Below are positions 53,689 through 62,651 of a DNA stretch of 64,000 nt, in pieces. Position numbers and translations under genes: made by a program. The stretch is taken from positions 1,893,977 through 1,957,976 of the forward strand of contig NC_018068.1 in assembly GCF_000255115.2 (NCBI RefSeq). Reading direction: 5' to 3'. The notes under the pieces are model-generated. The model had not been told where the DNA came from. It saw only the letters and a program-made list of their open reading frames with translations, and did not search any database. Position 1 is the first letter of the stretch. The number at the start of each line of letters is the position of its first letter. Source of the stretch: Desulfosporosinus acidiphilus SJ4 (GTDB taxonomy: Bacteria > Bacillota > Desulfitobacteriia > Desulfitobacteriales > Desulfitobacteriaceae).

Positions 53689-54555
53689 TTAAATATTTAA
53701 CTTTAATTGATCAAGAATCGATGACTCGATAAGATTTAGACTCAGATCCAGAGCTCGTACAGAATGGGTTAACCAACCCAAAGAAACTAAATCTACCCCT
53801 GTCTCTGCTACCTGGACTACGTTTTCTAAGTTTATCCCACCTGACGCTTCAGCGAGGACTTTCTTATTAATGAGTCGTACAGCTTCTCTCATTTGATTCA
53901 AGGACATGTTATCTAACATGATAATATCGATCGGGACACTAAGCGCCTCCTCGACTTGTGCCAAAGTTTCAGTTTCAACTTCAACTTTAACCATGTGACC
54001 GATTTTTTCCCGTACTAAACTAACCGCCTCGGTGATCCCTCCGGCTGCTGCAATATGATTATCTTTAATGAGTATAGCGTCAAAAAGCCCGAAACGGTGA
54101 TTATACCCGCCTCCCATGCGTACAGCATACTTTTCCAGACCTCTTAAGCCAGGGGTCGTCTTTCGCGTATCAACGAGGCGACATGGAAAATCCTTGATAC
54201 TCTCTACGGCCTTTTTTGTCCCGGTCGCAATGCCAGAAAGGCGCTGCATGAAATTAAGTGCGACTCTTTCTCCCCCTAACAGAGTACGGGTTCTTCCCTC
54301 AATCACCGCCACCACTTGCCCTGAAGAGACCTTCTCGCCATCCACAATTTTTGCTTGGAAACTCACTGTATCATCAAGTAACTTGAACGCATAGTTTGCG
54401 ACATCCATGCCTGCGATAATTCCGGCTTCTTTAGCTGTAATCTCGGCCACCGAGCAATGATTTTCAGAAATAATTGCCTCTGTTGTCAGATCTTGAAACC
54501 CCAGATCCTCTTTGAGAGCCTCGTTAACGATATTATGAAAGTATAGAGGATTCAT
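53689..54555 (-). CDS. nadC: nicotinate-nucleotide diphosphorylase
   Basis: 288 residues from ATG 54555 (GGGAGGTG 6 bases before). ALKEDLGFQDLTTEAI, FMQRLSGIATGTKKAVE, LVDTRKTTPGLRGLEKYAVRMGGGYNHR and ASGGINLENV are the NadC landmarks. It turns quinolinate into nicotinate mononucleotide. Overlaps the end of nadB by 23 bases. Confidence 0.95.
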   Translation of the reverse strand: MNPLYFHNIVNEALKEDLGFQDLTTEAIISENHCSVAEITAKEAGIIAGMDVANYAFKLLDDTVSFQAKIVDGEKVSSGQVVAVIEGRTRTLLGGERVALNFMQRLSGIATGTKKAVESIKDFPCRLVDTRKTTPGLRGLEKYAVRMGGGYNHRFGLFDAILIKDNHIAAAGGITEAVSLVREKIGHMVKVEVETETLAQVEEALSVPIDIIMLDNMSLNQMREAVRLINKKVLAEASGGINLENVVQVAETGVDLVSLGWLTHSVRALDLSLNLIESSILDQLKLNI

Positions 54556-56101
54556 ACGGAACACCTCCCAAGCTCAAATGTTTTGCCTTCCAGGCCGCAT
54601 CAACCTCCGGATAATCCACTCGATAATGACTTCCTCTGCTCTCCAAACGTTTAAGAGCTGACGATGTAATAAATTTCGCAACGAGGATCATATTCCGAAG
54701 TTCATCTTCATTTGGGCTAACGTTTTCTTCCAGTTGACAGAGTGTTTGATAAGCTTTTGTCATCCCATGTTCGTTCCGGATAATCCCTACGGAAGACCAC
54801 ATCAGCTTTTGCAGCGTGTTAACTCGTGGATCATTTAAATCTAAAGGTTTCATCACTTGGGGAGCTGAAACCTCTTTTAATATGCCTTGATCCGTAATAT
54901 CTAAGGTGCTTGAGGTGGGTTCTTTGGGGGATGGGGATTCCGTAAGGGTTTGAGCCACTCGTTGGCCAAAAACCAATCCTTCTAAGAGAGAATTACTTGC
55001 TAACCGATTCGCACCGTGGACACCTGTGTTTGCGCACTCGCCACAAGCATATAAACCTATGATATTCGTCCGGCCATAACTGTCCGTCCTAATTCCCCCC
55101 ATTAAGAAATGAGCCGCCGGTGTTACGGGAATCAGATCCTTTCTCGGATCAAGACTCAGAGATTGAACTTTGGCATAGATATTCGGAAAACGTTGTTCAA
55201 AATGATCACCTAATGCCGAAGTATCCAGATATACCTGATGTCCCTTTTTCTGTTCCGAAACTATTGCGCGTGTTACAACATCCCGGGGAGCTAAATCAGA
55301 CTGCGGATGATAGTTTAGCATAAACCGCTCACCCTCTTCAGTGACCAGGACTGCGCCCTCGCCCCTAACCGCTTCGGAAATGAGAAACAGTGGTTTCTCC
55401 TCCGTATCTAAAGCTGTAGGATGAAATTGAACGAATTCGAGATCGCTTAGGACAGCCCCTGCCTTCCAGGCCAGAGCCAAGCCATCTCCTGTGCTAAGAG
55501 GGGAATTAGTCGTTCTCCCATAGATCTCACCGATTCCTCCCGTAGCAAGGACAACATTTCGCGCAAGAATCCGTTGAACACCTTTTGAGTTTCTCACAAG
55601 TGCTCCGTGACAGTGACCTTCCCCAACCAGAAGAACTTCAGCTCGGGTTTCTGCTAAAAAATGTACCTTTTGTTCTTGAGCCTTGCGAAATAGAGCTTCC
55701 CAGATTGCGGCCCCGGTATCATCCCCACGATGAATCACGCGAGCCAGTCTATGAGCACCTTCTCTTCCTAAAGCAAGTTCACCCGAATTTGTTCGATCAA
55801 AGCTTGTCCCAAGCTCAATTAAACGGTCAATAACCTTAGGAGCCTCTTCTGTCAAGATTTCAACAATCTTTTCCTCGCAAATGCCAACACCTGCTGTTAA
55901 GGTATCCTGTGTATGCGCTTCAGGAGAGTCATTTTTTCCTACTGCTGCGGCAATCCCCCCTTGAGCCAAGGTTGAATTACAAAGATCAGGCTGATCTTTC
56001 GAGATGACGATAACTTCTCCATAAGGCGATGCACCCACCGCTGTCGACAGACCTGCAATCCCGCTGCCTATAATTAATAAATCTGTCTTAATGGTTTTCA
56101 T
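54533..56101 (-). CDS. nadB: L-aspartate oxidase
   Basis: 522 residues. FAD loop LLIIGSGIAGLSTAVGASPYG, then NSTLAQGGIAAAVG, GREGAHRLARVIHRGDDTG, FVQFHPTALD and GLYACGECANTGVHGANRLASNSLLEGLVFG. It oxidises aspartate to iminoaspartate for NAD synthesis; in anaerobes fumarate is the usual electron acceptor. First gene of the nad operon. A NiaR-like site lies just upstream. Confidence 0.95.
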   Translation of the reverse strand: MKTIKTDLLIIGSGIAGLSTAVGASPYGEVIVISKDQPDLCNSTLAQGGIAAAVGKNDSPEAHTQDTLTAGVGICEEKIVEILTEEAPKVIDRLIELGTSFDRTNSGELALGREGAHRLARVIHRGDDTGAAIWEALFRKAQEQKVHFLAETRAEVLLVGEGHCHGALVRNSKGVQRILARNVVLATGGIGEIYGRTTNSPLSTGDGLALAWKAGAVLSDLEFVQFHPTALDTEEKPLFLISEAVRGEGAVLVTEEGERFMLNYHPQSDLAPRDVVTRAIVSEQKKGHQVYLDTSALGDHFEQRFPNIYAKVQSLSLDPRKDLIPVTPAAHFLMGGIRTDSYGRTNIIGLYACGECANTGVHGANRLASNSLLEGLVFGQRVAQTLTESPSPKEPTSSTLDITDQGILKEVSAPQVMKPLDLNDPRVNTLQKLMWSSVGIIRNEHGMTKAYQTLCQLEENVSPNEDELRNMILVAKFITSSALKRLESRGSHYRVDYPEVDAAWKAKHLSLGGVPYESSILS

Positions 56102-56145
56102 TTTTAACCCAGCTCTCTTTTAGAATATAACTTGTTTTACCATTA

Positions 56146-56179
56146 TGACAATACATTTGTCAAGACACCTGTATTGACA
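56146..56179 (-). promoter_or_regulatory. candidate niacin-repressor (NiaR) operator
   Basis: TGACAA...TTGTCA (56146-56162) and GACACCTGTATTGACA (56164-56179) in the nadB promoter. The combination of GACACCTGT and TTGACA resembles NiaR sites of Firmicutes as I recall them. An NAD-responsive repressor would fit. Confidence 0.4.
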
Positions 56180-56327
56180 AAAGCTTCCTTCCATAAAGAC
56201 AGGTACGTGTGCTGGGAAACTGTCATGCCGGTTCAACGTAACACCTTTCTTTGGAGATGAACTAAGCGGAATTTCAGGAACAAAAAAACGGCTTGATAAA
56301 TACTATCCAGCCGACATGTCTAGATTC

Positions 56328-57119
56328 TTATACACTAATATCTTCATTTAACTGATCTTCTTGATTAAAGAACGTTCGGTATCCCATTTGAAGAAATAGG
56401 ATAACAGTAAGTGCCACCGAACCAAGAATTCCCAACATTATGGCTATCTGATATGATATGGCAGTCGTCGGCGTAGTGCCGGAAAGGATTTGTCCGGTCA
56501 TCATCCCCGGCAAGAAAACTATTCCCATGCCTACCATCGATTGAATCGTAGGCATAATGGCGGAATCAAATGTACTGTTAATAATGGTTTTTGTAGCAAC
56601 TTGAGGTGTTGCTCCGAGTATTAAAGCTTCTTCCACCAGTGCTTTTTGTGTCGTCATTCCCTCAAGTAAGGATTTGACACCAAGAGATATTCCGGTCATT
56701 GAGTTACCAATGAACATTCCGGCTATTGGCACAAAGTATTGCGGATTATACCAAGGAGTAATCCGGATTACAATCAATAAAAAATATAAGAGGCAAGATA
56801 TAGTACCAATACTCATAGAAAATCCAATAACTTTCTTTAAAGGATTTGATAAGTTTCCTTTAAACTTTTTAAAAATCGTGTAAATCGAAAAAGCTTCCAT
56901 TATTAAAATGATCGCCCCGGTAAGGAGGGGATTGGGATAATGGAATACGTAAACAAGAATATAACCGGTCAAAATCAATTGTAACGTCATTCTAAGAGAA
57001 GAAATAATGATTTCCTTTTCTCTTGCGATTCCTCGGATTCTAACAATCGCAAGAACAATTAAAACAAAAAAATAGGAAAGCCCAACCTGCAAAAAAGTTA
57101 AATTAATGATCCCGTTCAT
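56328..57119 (-). CDS. fetB: FetB-type ABC transporter permease (UPF0014)
   Basis: 263 residues, about seven hydrophobic segments. GNSMTGISLGVKSLLEGMTTQKALVEEALILGATPQVATKTIINSTFDSAIMPTIQSMVGMGIVFLPGMMTGQIL is the conserved family core. FetB relatives in enterobacteria export iron; the substrate here is not known. Starts 4 bases inside the ATPase gene, so the pair is one transporter. Confidence 0.85.
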   Translation of the reverse strand: MNGIINLTFLQVGLSYFFVLIVLAIVRIRGIAREKEIIISSLRMTLQLILTGYILVYVFHYPNPLLTGAIILIMEAFSIYTIFKKFKGNLSNPLKKVIGFSMSIGTISCLLYFLLIVIRITPWYNPQYFVPIAGMFIGNSMTGISLGVKSLLEGMTTQKALVEEALILGATPQVATKTIINSTFDSAIMPTIQSMVGMGIVFLPGMMTGQILSGTTPTTAISYQIAIMLGILGSVALTVILFLQMGYRTFFNQEDQLNEDISV

Positions 57120-57757
57120 AATTGCACCTCCGACTTAAGCATCTTACCTTTAGATATCTCGATGATAATGTCGGAATATTTCTGGGCGATTGCTTTTGAA
57201 TGGGTTACCATTACAATTGTCTTCTTTTCTCTCTTTATATGATCTGTCAGCATTTGAATAATTATTTCTTCGGTTTCATCATCTAAAGCTGAAGAGGGCT
57301 CATCGAGAAGATACACTTCAGAATTAAGAAGAAGGAGACGGCCTAAAGCAAGCCTTTGTTTTTCCCCTCCAGATAGGGTATTGGCGGCACTTTCGAGTGA
57401 CTTGTTCAATTTTACTTGTTCTAAGATGTGGTTTAATACCCCGTCACTTGGTAACTCTCTTTCCTGAAATTTTAGTCCGGCATTTAAATTGTCACGAATA
57501 CTCCCTGCAAATATAGCAGGGTTTTGAGAAAGCATACTAACTTGTCTGCGGTGGGCGACAGAATTTATTTGTTGCAGATCGGTTTCCTTAAATATAATTT
57601 TGCCTTGTGTGGGAGAGATTAATTTATTTAACATTTTTAAAATAGTTGTTTTACCACTGCCGCTTGGACCTATAAAAGTGGTTATTTTCTCTTGTCCTAT
57701 GTTAAGTGTTGGTAAATCCAGTACATCCTTATATTTTACATTCAAAAATTCGAACAT
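57116..57757 (-). CDS. fetA: FetA-type ABC transporter ATP-binding protein
   Basis: 213 residues, a complete ABC ATPase: TTFIGPSGSGKTTILKMLN (Walker A), MLSQNPAIF (Q-loop), NTLSGGEKQRLALGRLLLL (signature), VYLLDEPSSALDD (Walker B) and VMVTHSKAIA (H-loop). It pairs with FetB. A metal export or stress role is inferred from the family. Confidence 0.85.
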   Translation of the reverse strand: MFEFLNVKYKDVLDLPTLNIGQEKITTFIGPSGSGKTTILKMLNKLISPTQGKIIFKETDLQQINSVAHRRQVSMLSQNPAIFAGSIRDNLNAGLKFQERELPSDGVLNHILEQVKLNKSLESAANTLSGGEKQRLALGRLLLLNSEVYLLDEPSSALDDETEEIIIQMLTDHIKREKKTIVMVTHSKAIAQKYSDIIIEISKGKMLKSEVQL

Positions 57758-57893
57758 TATTTTCCTCCCTAGTAGTACTTTTGGAACAACATTATATGGG
57801 CATATGTTACTTCATCAATTTATTATATTGTATAATAGGCTCTGATTCCAAGTTAGGTTAATTTAGGATAATCCTGCAAGGCCCCCGATTTAT

Positions 57894-59180
57894 TTATGAC
57901 AGCTGCTTTTTATAATATGAAAATCGGAATTCATAAATAAAGAGACTTATTAACGTTAACAGTCCGCTGACCGTGAGGCTCATAAGCATCGTGCTCGGGG
58001 GATGAATTCGGAGATAAATGGGGCTGAGGGTTAAGGCAATCAAGAGCAAAGAATCAAGAATACCTACCGTAAATTGAGTCTTTTTATGCCTGCTTTTCCC
58101 TATAAGATAACCGAGGACTGCATAAAATGACAGAGCCGCAATAAGAAACCCTTGGCTTGATGCCTGAATGGGAGTAAGGTTTTCCAAAAGTCGAATACTA
58201 TAGCCACTGAAAATGAGACGAAACAGCAAATCAATAACTGTTCCCCCCAACCAAGCCAAAGCTAAGGGAACCATATGACCCAACCTTTTTGTTGTAAACC
58301 AAAGTAATCCCCCCGCAGCAATAAAAACTATAAAGATTGATAGATGCGTTCCCAGTGCATTGACGGTTTGCATCAGCGGTACCAGATAATACGGGGCAGA
58401 ACCGGCTAACCAGTTTACAACGAGATCATCTGACGGACCTACTTCATAAGACACAAAATCTTGGATCAACCCCATAAAGAAAATAAATAAAACTAAAAAT
58501 AGCAGACCGCCAACTGTGACGATAAGACGTCGTTTACCGAGGGACATATAACGTTCAGGCAACCGTTGCCATTGATTATATAACCAATCGCCCAAGCGAT
58601 GATGGTACCTGTAGACAAGATAAAAGGTCAGGGCTAAGAAGGCTGCTATAACTCCCAAAATGAGTGCATAGCGATGGATAATGGGGAGAATTGTCTCCCA
58701 GCGACTTCCCAGCAGTCTTCCGATGATAACCCAGATTGACACCCAAAGAATTGCACCGAGATAAGCGAAGAAGGCAAAGCTTTTATAACTTAAACGGGTT
58801 AACCCGGCAATATAACCCGATAAATGGCGTACACCGGGGATAAAATAGCCAATGGTTAAGAGCTTGCCTCCGTGCCGCTGGTACCATTCAAATGCTTTTT
58901 CTAATCGTTCGCTCCCAGCATGTTTTTTAAGATGGTGCATGACGTTCTGTTGAAATAATCTTCCCAGAAAATAGGCCACTGTAATTCCGGTAATGCTTCC
59001 ACCCGCGGAAGATAATACGGCTAAAACGGGATTTAGTTTTCCTTCGTACGTCAAAAAACCAATGAAGACCATTAATGTTTCATCGGGAAGTGGTACTCCT
59101 AAAATTGAAATTCCCAAAATCACGTATAAACCCAAATACCCATAATGCGTTACATAAGATATAAGAAGTGTTGAACTCAT
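57894..59180 (-). CDS. DedA-PAP2 fusion with a degenerate phosphatase site
   Basis: 428 residues. Residues 1-200 are a DedA (VTT) domain: YGYLGLYVILGISILGVPLPDETLMVFIGFL, then FIPGVRHLSGYIAGLTRLSYKSF. From about 210 on it is PAP2-like with six membrane segments. The PAP2 motifs are altered: PSGH is replaced (SSQGF) and SRxxxGxHxxxD reads SPIYLRIHPPST (R to P, D to T), although a His is kept. So the phosphatase is probably dead. DedA domains flip lipids; the fused PAP2 part may only bind. Single gene. Confidence 0.8.
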   Translation of the reverse strand: MSSTLLISYVTHYGYLGLYVILGISILGVPLPDETLMVFIGFLTYEGKLNPVLAVLSSAGGSITGITVAYFLGRLFQQNVMHHLKKHAGSERLEKAFEWYQRHGGKLLTIGYFIPGVRHLSGYIAGLTRLSYKSFAFFAYLGAILWVSIWVIIGRLLGSRWETILPIIHRYALILGVIAAFLALTFYLVYRYHHRLGDWLYNQWQRLPERYMSLGKRRLIVTVGGLLFLVLFIFFMGLIQDFVSYEVGPSDDLVVNWLAGSAPYYLVPLMQTVNALGTHLSIFIVFIAAGGLLWFTTKRLGHMVPLALAWLGGTVIDLLFRLIFSGYSIRLLENLTPIQASSQGFLIAALSFYAVLGYLIGKSRHKKTQFTVGILDSLLLIALTLSPIYLRIHPPSTMLMSLTVSGLLTLISLFIYEFRFSYYKKQLS

Positions 59181-59264
59181 AATTCCTCCTTGCAGGATTT
59201 GAATTATTTAAGAGTTTTCCTTTTTGTTAAGCGTTTCAAAATAACCCTAAGTGAAAGAAGTTCA

Positions 59265-59378
59265 TCCAATCGTGAGACTCCCACTTCTTGTAAGTGAGAG
59301 TGGTCCCCGGTCTCTGCTTCGGTGGGGTAGAGTCCCCTGCCGAAGCCCCGATGTTCAGCTTTAGCTGAACGAGTTCAC
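59265..59378 (+). repeat. dispersed IS200/605-like end repeat, copy C
   Basis: The longest copy. TCCCACTTCTTGTAAGTG, GCTTCGG...CCGAAGC hairpin, then GATGTTCAGCTTTAGCTGAA-CGAG-TTCAC. Same right end as copies A and B. Confidence 0.88.
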
Positions 59379-59804
59379 TCCCAAGATAAAGTACAGATAG
59401 TATTCCCGATAAGGCAGTTCCTTTTGCAAGGATTATGAGTGAAAATAGCAAAGATTAATCTATCACTATCATTTCATAATCCTTTAAGATTATCAATCTT
59501 CCTATTTATTATTTAAAACGAAATCATTCAATCTGCCTGCGGGTTTGAGGAATTAGTGGAGTCAATTTTACCTTATTTACTGAATTAATTGTCAATATGG
59601 TATAATAACGCTATCCTTACATAGAAGCATATAAGACAAGACAAAACTGGCAGATCATTCAAATAATTTCTATCTATGAGGAGAAGTCGAACTTTAGTCT
59701 GTTTTAGAACTGCTCTTACATATACTGGAGTTATATTATTTACAGCTAACTTTAAATTAAGGTATACTAGAATCAAATTGAAATAGTTGGAGGAGGAGAT
59801 TAAA

Positions 59805-60269
59805 ATGACAACTAATAAAGATAGCTTTAAAGATGCCATAACTTACGCCATTAGTAATGAAGTAGACGCCTATGAATTTTATCGTAATGCGGCAAAGAAA
59901 ATAACTTCAGATAAAAACCTTGCAGATACGTTCGAGGAATTGGCTGCCGAGGAACAAAAGCATAGAGATTTCTTACAGGATTACTTAGTCGGAGATATCC
60001 CAGAATTTCAATTAGATGATTTTGACGATTATCATGTGTCAGAAAGTGTAGAAAGTCCTAAACTTTCAACAGAAATGAAATTCGTTGACGCGATTGCTTT
60101 AGCCATGAAAAAAGAGGAAGAAGCAATGAACATGTATAAAAAATTTGCCCTTGCTACTACTGACGACCGGCAAAAGAAACTATTTTCAGACCTTTCCAGA
60201 ATGGAAGAAATGCATAAAGTTAAATTGGAGAAGATTTATGTTAATTCTGCTTTTGGAGAAGTATGGTAA
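59805..60269 (+). CDS. rubrerythrin-like ferritin-fold protein
   Basis: 154 residues from ATG 59805 with GGAGGAGG before it. Two halves each with the di-iron helices: AITYAISNEVDAYEFYRNAAK, ELAAEEQKHRDFL, then AIALAMKKEEEAMNMYKKFA and LSRMEEMHKVKLEKI (ExxH ligands). There is no C-terminal rubredoxin cluster (no CxxC), so it is a ferritin-like/rubrerythrin-type protein for peroxide or iron handling in anaerobes. Monocistronic, followed by a clear terminator. Confidence 0.85.
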   Translation: MTTNKDSFKDAITYAISNEVDAYEFYRNAAKKITSDKNLADTFEELAAEEQKHRDFLQDYLVGDIPEFQLDDFDDYHVSESVESPKLSTEMKFVDAIALAMKKEEEAMNMYKKFALATTDDRQKKLFSDLSRMEEMHKVKLEKIYVNSAFGEVW

Positions 60270-60291
60270 TATAAGCTAAAAAGTATTTTGG

Positions 60292-60320
60292 CCGCTCCCT
60301 GAACCGGAGCGGTTTTTTTT
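60292..60320 (+). terminator. terminator after the rubrerythrin-like gene
   Basis: CCGCTCC / GGAGCGG around CTGAACC, then eight T. Confidence 0.85.
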
Positions 60321-60361
60321 ATTGTATTTAAGCTCTAGAAGAAATAACCGAACACTGAGAA

Positions 60362-60407
60362 CGAGGGACTAATCCCACTTACAAGAAGTGGGACTCTCAC
60401 GATTGGA
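60362..60407 (-). repeat. partial copy D of the dispersed repeat
   Basis: On the minus strand it matches the left part of copy C: ATCCAATCGTGAGA.TCCCACTTC... over about 33 bases. It lacks the TTCAC end. It and copy C are in opposite orientation on either side of the rubrerythrin-like gene. Confidence 0.7.
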
Positions 60408-60587
60408 TAAAAGATAGCAAATGCTTCAATAAGATAAATAGACAAAATATTCTATAGATTCAGTATTTAAGTGCTATAATATAAATATTATTACAACATA
60501 GTTTCCCTTTAAGAGTACCTTAAAAATGTTGGGTAAATTTCAAGAAAAAAACTCTTCCAGGGCCGATTGCGAAGGGAGTGCGTTGTT

Positions 60588-62471
60588 ATGCATAAAAAAA
60601 CTAGAAATGAACCGACTATTGCAGTCTTTAGTTATCATGCTTTAACATCGTTAATAAATAAACTCCAATATAAAGCACCTCATCCGGTTCGGATTATTGT
60701 GATTGATTGTATGTTGAATGATGTGCTCCAAAAGGCCGAAGCTATGGAAAAAAATAAGGAAGTTGATGTTTTTGTTTCCGCGGGAGGAACAGCCAAACTC
60801 CTCTCAGCGGAGCTGTCTATCCCTTTAGTTGAGATCAAAGTAACAGGTTTTGACTTGCTTGCTGCCTTTAGAGAAGCAAAACTTGTTTCCGATACGGTTG
60901 GACTTATTGCTTATGAAAGCAAGATTCCTAATTTAGAAAACTTCTCTGAATTGTTGAATATTACCATTCGCCAATTTACCTATCAAAAGTTTAGTGACAT
61001 TGAAGAGTGCTTAAACCTCCTGAAAAACGAAGGTATCAACGTTGTAATAGGGGGAAGCTTCCTTCAAGAAGCAATCAGCAAAAAGGAATTTGAGGGAATC
61101 AAGGGAATTTTTATTTATTCGTCGGACGGTGTTACTCGTGCCTTGGATACGGCAGTTCAAGTAGCTTTCTCCAAACAAGTCGAGGCCAGAAAAGCTGAAG
61201 AACTGCGGGCAATCTTGGCCTTTTCCTATGAAGGCATAATAGCTGTTGATCGGGATGGATTAATTACAGTCATTAATTCTAGTGCTGAAAAAATTATTGG
61301 CGCTGCTGAAAATAAAGTGATAGGCCAATCCGTTGCTAAAATATTTCCCAATGCCAAGCTTACCAAAGTTATTCAGACAAATAAACCAGAGTTAAACCAA
61401 ATTGAGACTGTCGGGAAGAACAAGATTGTCATTAATCGTATACCTATTTCGGTTAACTCGGAAGTTATGGGAGCAGTTGCAACATTCCAAAATATTGGGA
61501 TTATCCAAGAAGTTGAAGAAAAGATTCGCAAGAGTCTCTATGAAAAGGGTTTTGCCGCTAAAACATCGATTAAAGACATCATTGGGAACAGTGAGCCGAT
61601 TCAAAAAGCCAAAAGAGAGGCTTTTCTCTATGCTAAAAATGCTTCTTCGGTTCTAATCACTGGGGAGTCAGGCACAGGTAAGGAACTTTTTGCTCAAAGC
61701 ATACATAACGCCAGTCCTCGGTTTCGGCATCCGTTTGTTACCATAAACTGTGCCGCAATTCCAGATAATTTGCTGGAAAGCGAACTTTTTGGTTACGAAG
61801 AAGGAGCGTTTACAGGAGCTAAAAAAGGCGGAAAGCCAGGGTTGTTTGAACTAGCTCATGAGGGTACGGTTTTTCTGGATGAAATCGGTGAACTCTCCAT
61901 GTCTTTGCAATCCCGTTTGTTAAGAGTCCTGGAACAACGTGAAGTTTTGCGCATCGGAGGAGATCATATCCGCTCAGTTAATATTCAAGTGATATCAGCT
62001 ACCAATAAAGATTTATGGGAGATGACAGAAAAGGGTTATTTCCGCAAGGATCTATATTACAGACTTAATGTTTTAGAACTGCGTCTTCCTACTCTGCGAG
62101 CCCGTAAATCAGATATTCCTTTACTTGTAGAACGTTTTCTTACGGAACTTTGTCATGATCTCACTGCAAAGGAAATTGAGAAAATTTCCCGGAACGCTGT
62201 ATTTAGGAATTATGACTGGCCTGGAAATATTCGCGAACTGCGAAATATGATTGAAAGATTCGCAGCCCTCTATAAGGAAGAAGATCATGAGGCGCTGCTG
62301 TTATCATTATTTGAAAGGCTGATGTTGAAAGGTGTTGGTTCTAATGAACAAGCAGAAATTATCCGTGTTTTAAAGAGCGTTAAGGGCAATAAAACTGAAG
62401 CGGCGAAAAAACTTGGCATCAGCCGGACGACGATCTGGCGAAAACTAAGAGGATATAAAGAAACGATTTGA
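60588..62471 (+). CDS. PrpR-type sigma-54 activator
   Basis: 627 residues from ATG 60588 (AAGGGAGTG before it). N-terminal PrpR_N sensor ([16 protein letters not shown]...[35 protein letters not shown]; residues 1-200), a PAS domain ([21 protein letters not shown]), AAA+ with GESGTGKE, the GAFTGA loop, Walker B and [11 protein letters not shown], and a Fis-type helix-turn-helix ([28 protein letters not shown]). PrpR_N binds small acids such as 2-methylcitrate in relatives. It reads toward the sigma-54 promoter of sucCD and probably activates it. Confidence 0.9.
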   Translation: MHKKTRNEPTIAVFSYHALTSLINKLQYKAPHPVRIIVIDCMLNDVLQKAEAMEKNKEVDVFVSAGGTAKLLSAELSIPLVEIKVTGFDLLAAFREAKLVSDTVGLIAYESKIPNLENFSELLNITIRQFTYQKFSDIEECLNLLKNEGINVVIGGSFLQEAISKKEFEGIKGIFIYSSDGVTRALDTAVQVAFSKQVEARKAEELRAILAFSYEGIIAVDRDGLITVINSSAEKIIGAAENKVIGQSVAKIFPNAKLTKVIQTNKPELNQIETVGKNKIVINRIPISVNSEVMGAVATFQNIGIIQEVEEKIRKSLYEKGFAAKTSIKDIIGNSEPIQKAKREAFLYAKNASSVLITGESGTGKELFAQSIHNASPRFRHPFVTINCAAIPDNLLESELFGYEEGAFTGAKKGGKPGLFELAHEGTVFLDEIGELSMSLQSRLLRVLEQREVLRIGGDHIRSVNIQVISATNKDLWEMTEKGYFRKDLYYRLNVLELRLPTLRARKSDIPLLVERFLTELCHDLTAKEIEKISRNAVFRNYDWPGNIRELRNMIERFAALYKEEDHEALLLSLFERLMLKGVGSNEQAEIIRVLKSVKGNKTEAAKKLGISRTTIWRKLRGYKETI

Positions 62472-62476
62472 AACAT

Positions 62477-62515
62477 TTGCAACACGATATTAATCATTAT
62501 GCAACATAGTGTTTC
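62477..62515. promoter_or_regulatory. GCAACA-type activator sites before sucC
   Basis: TTGCAACAC at 62478-62485 and GCAACATAGTGTTTC at 62501-62515, 80-110 bases before the -24 box. The core GCAACA/TGTTGC also occurs near the truncated activator at 22.7 kb. Confidence 0.5.
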
Positions 62516-62587
62516 AACAAAGAGGAATAAATTACCTTAAAAGGGGCGAATGGCTTGAATTTCGCCTCTTTTTCATGTGCAGAAAGA

Positions 62588-62603
62588 TGGCATAAATCTT
62601 GCT
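62588..62603 (+). promoter_or_regulatory. sigma-54 promoter of the sucCD-like operon
   Basis: TGGCAT-AAATC-TTGCT, a good -24/-12 match. Start near 62615, about 37 bases before sucC. Confidence 0.82.
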
Positions 62604-62651
62604 TATTAATAGCAGATAATTCAGAATATTAGGTGAAAGGAGTTCGTTTCG

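Noticed and set aside
59585-59839. 84-codon minus-strand frame before the rubrerythrin-like gene
   Set aside because: It covers the promoter of the plus-strand gene, is AT-driven and has no RBS.
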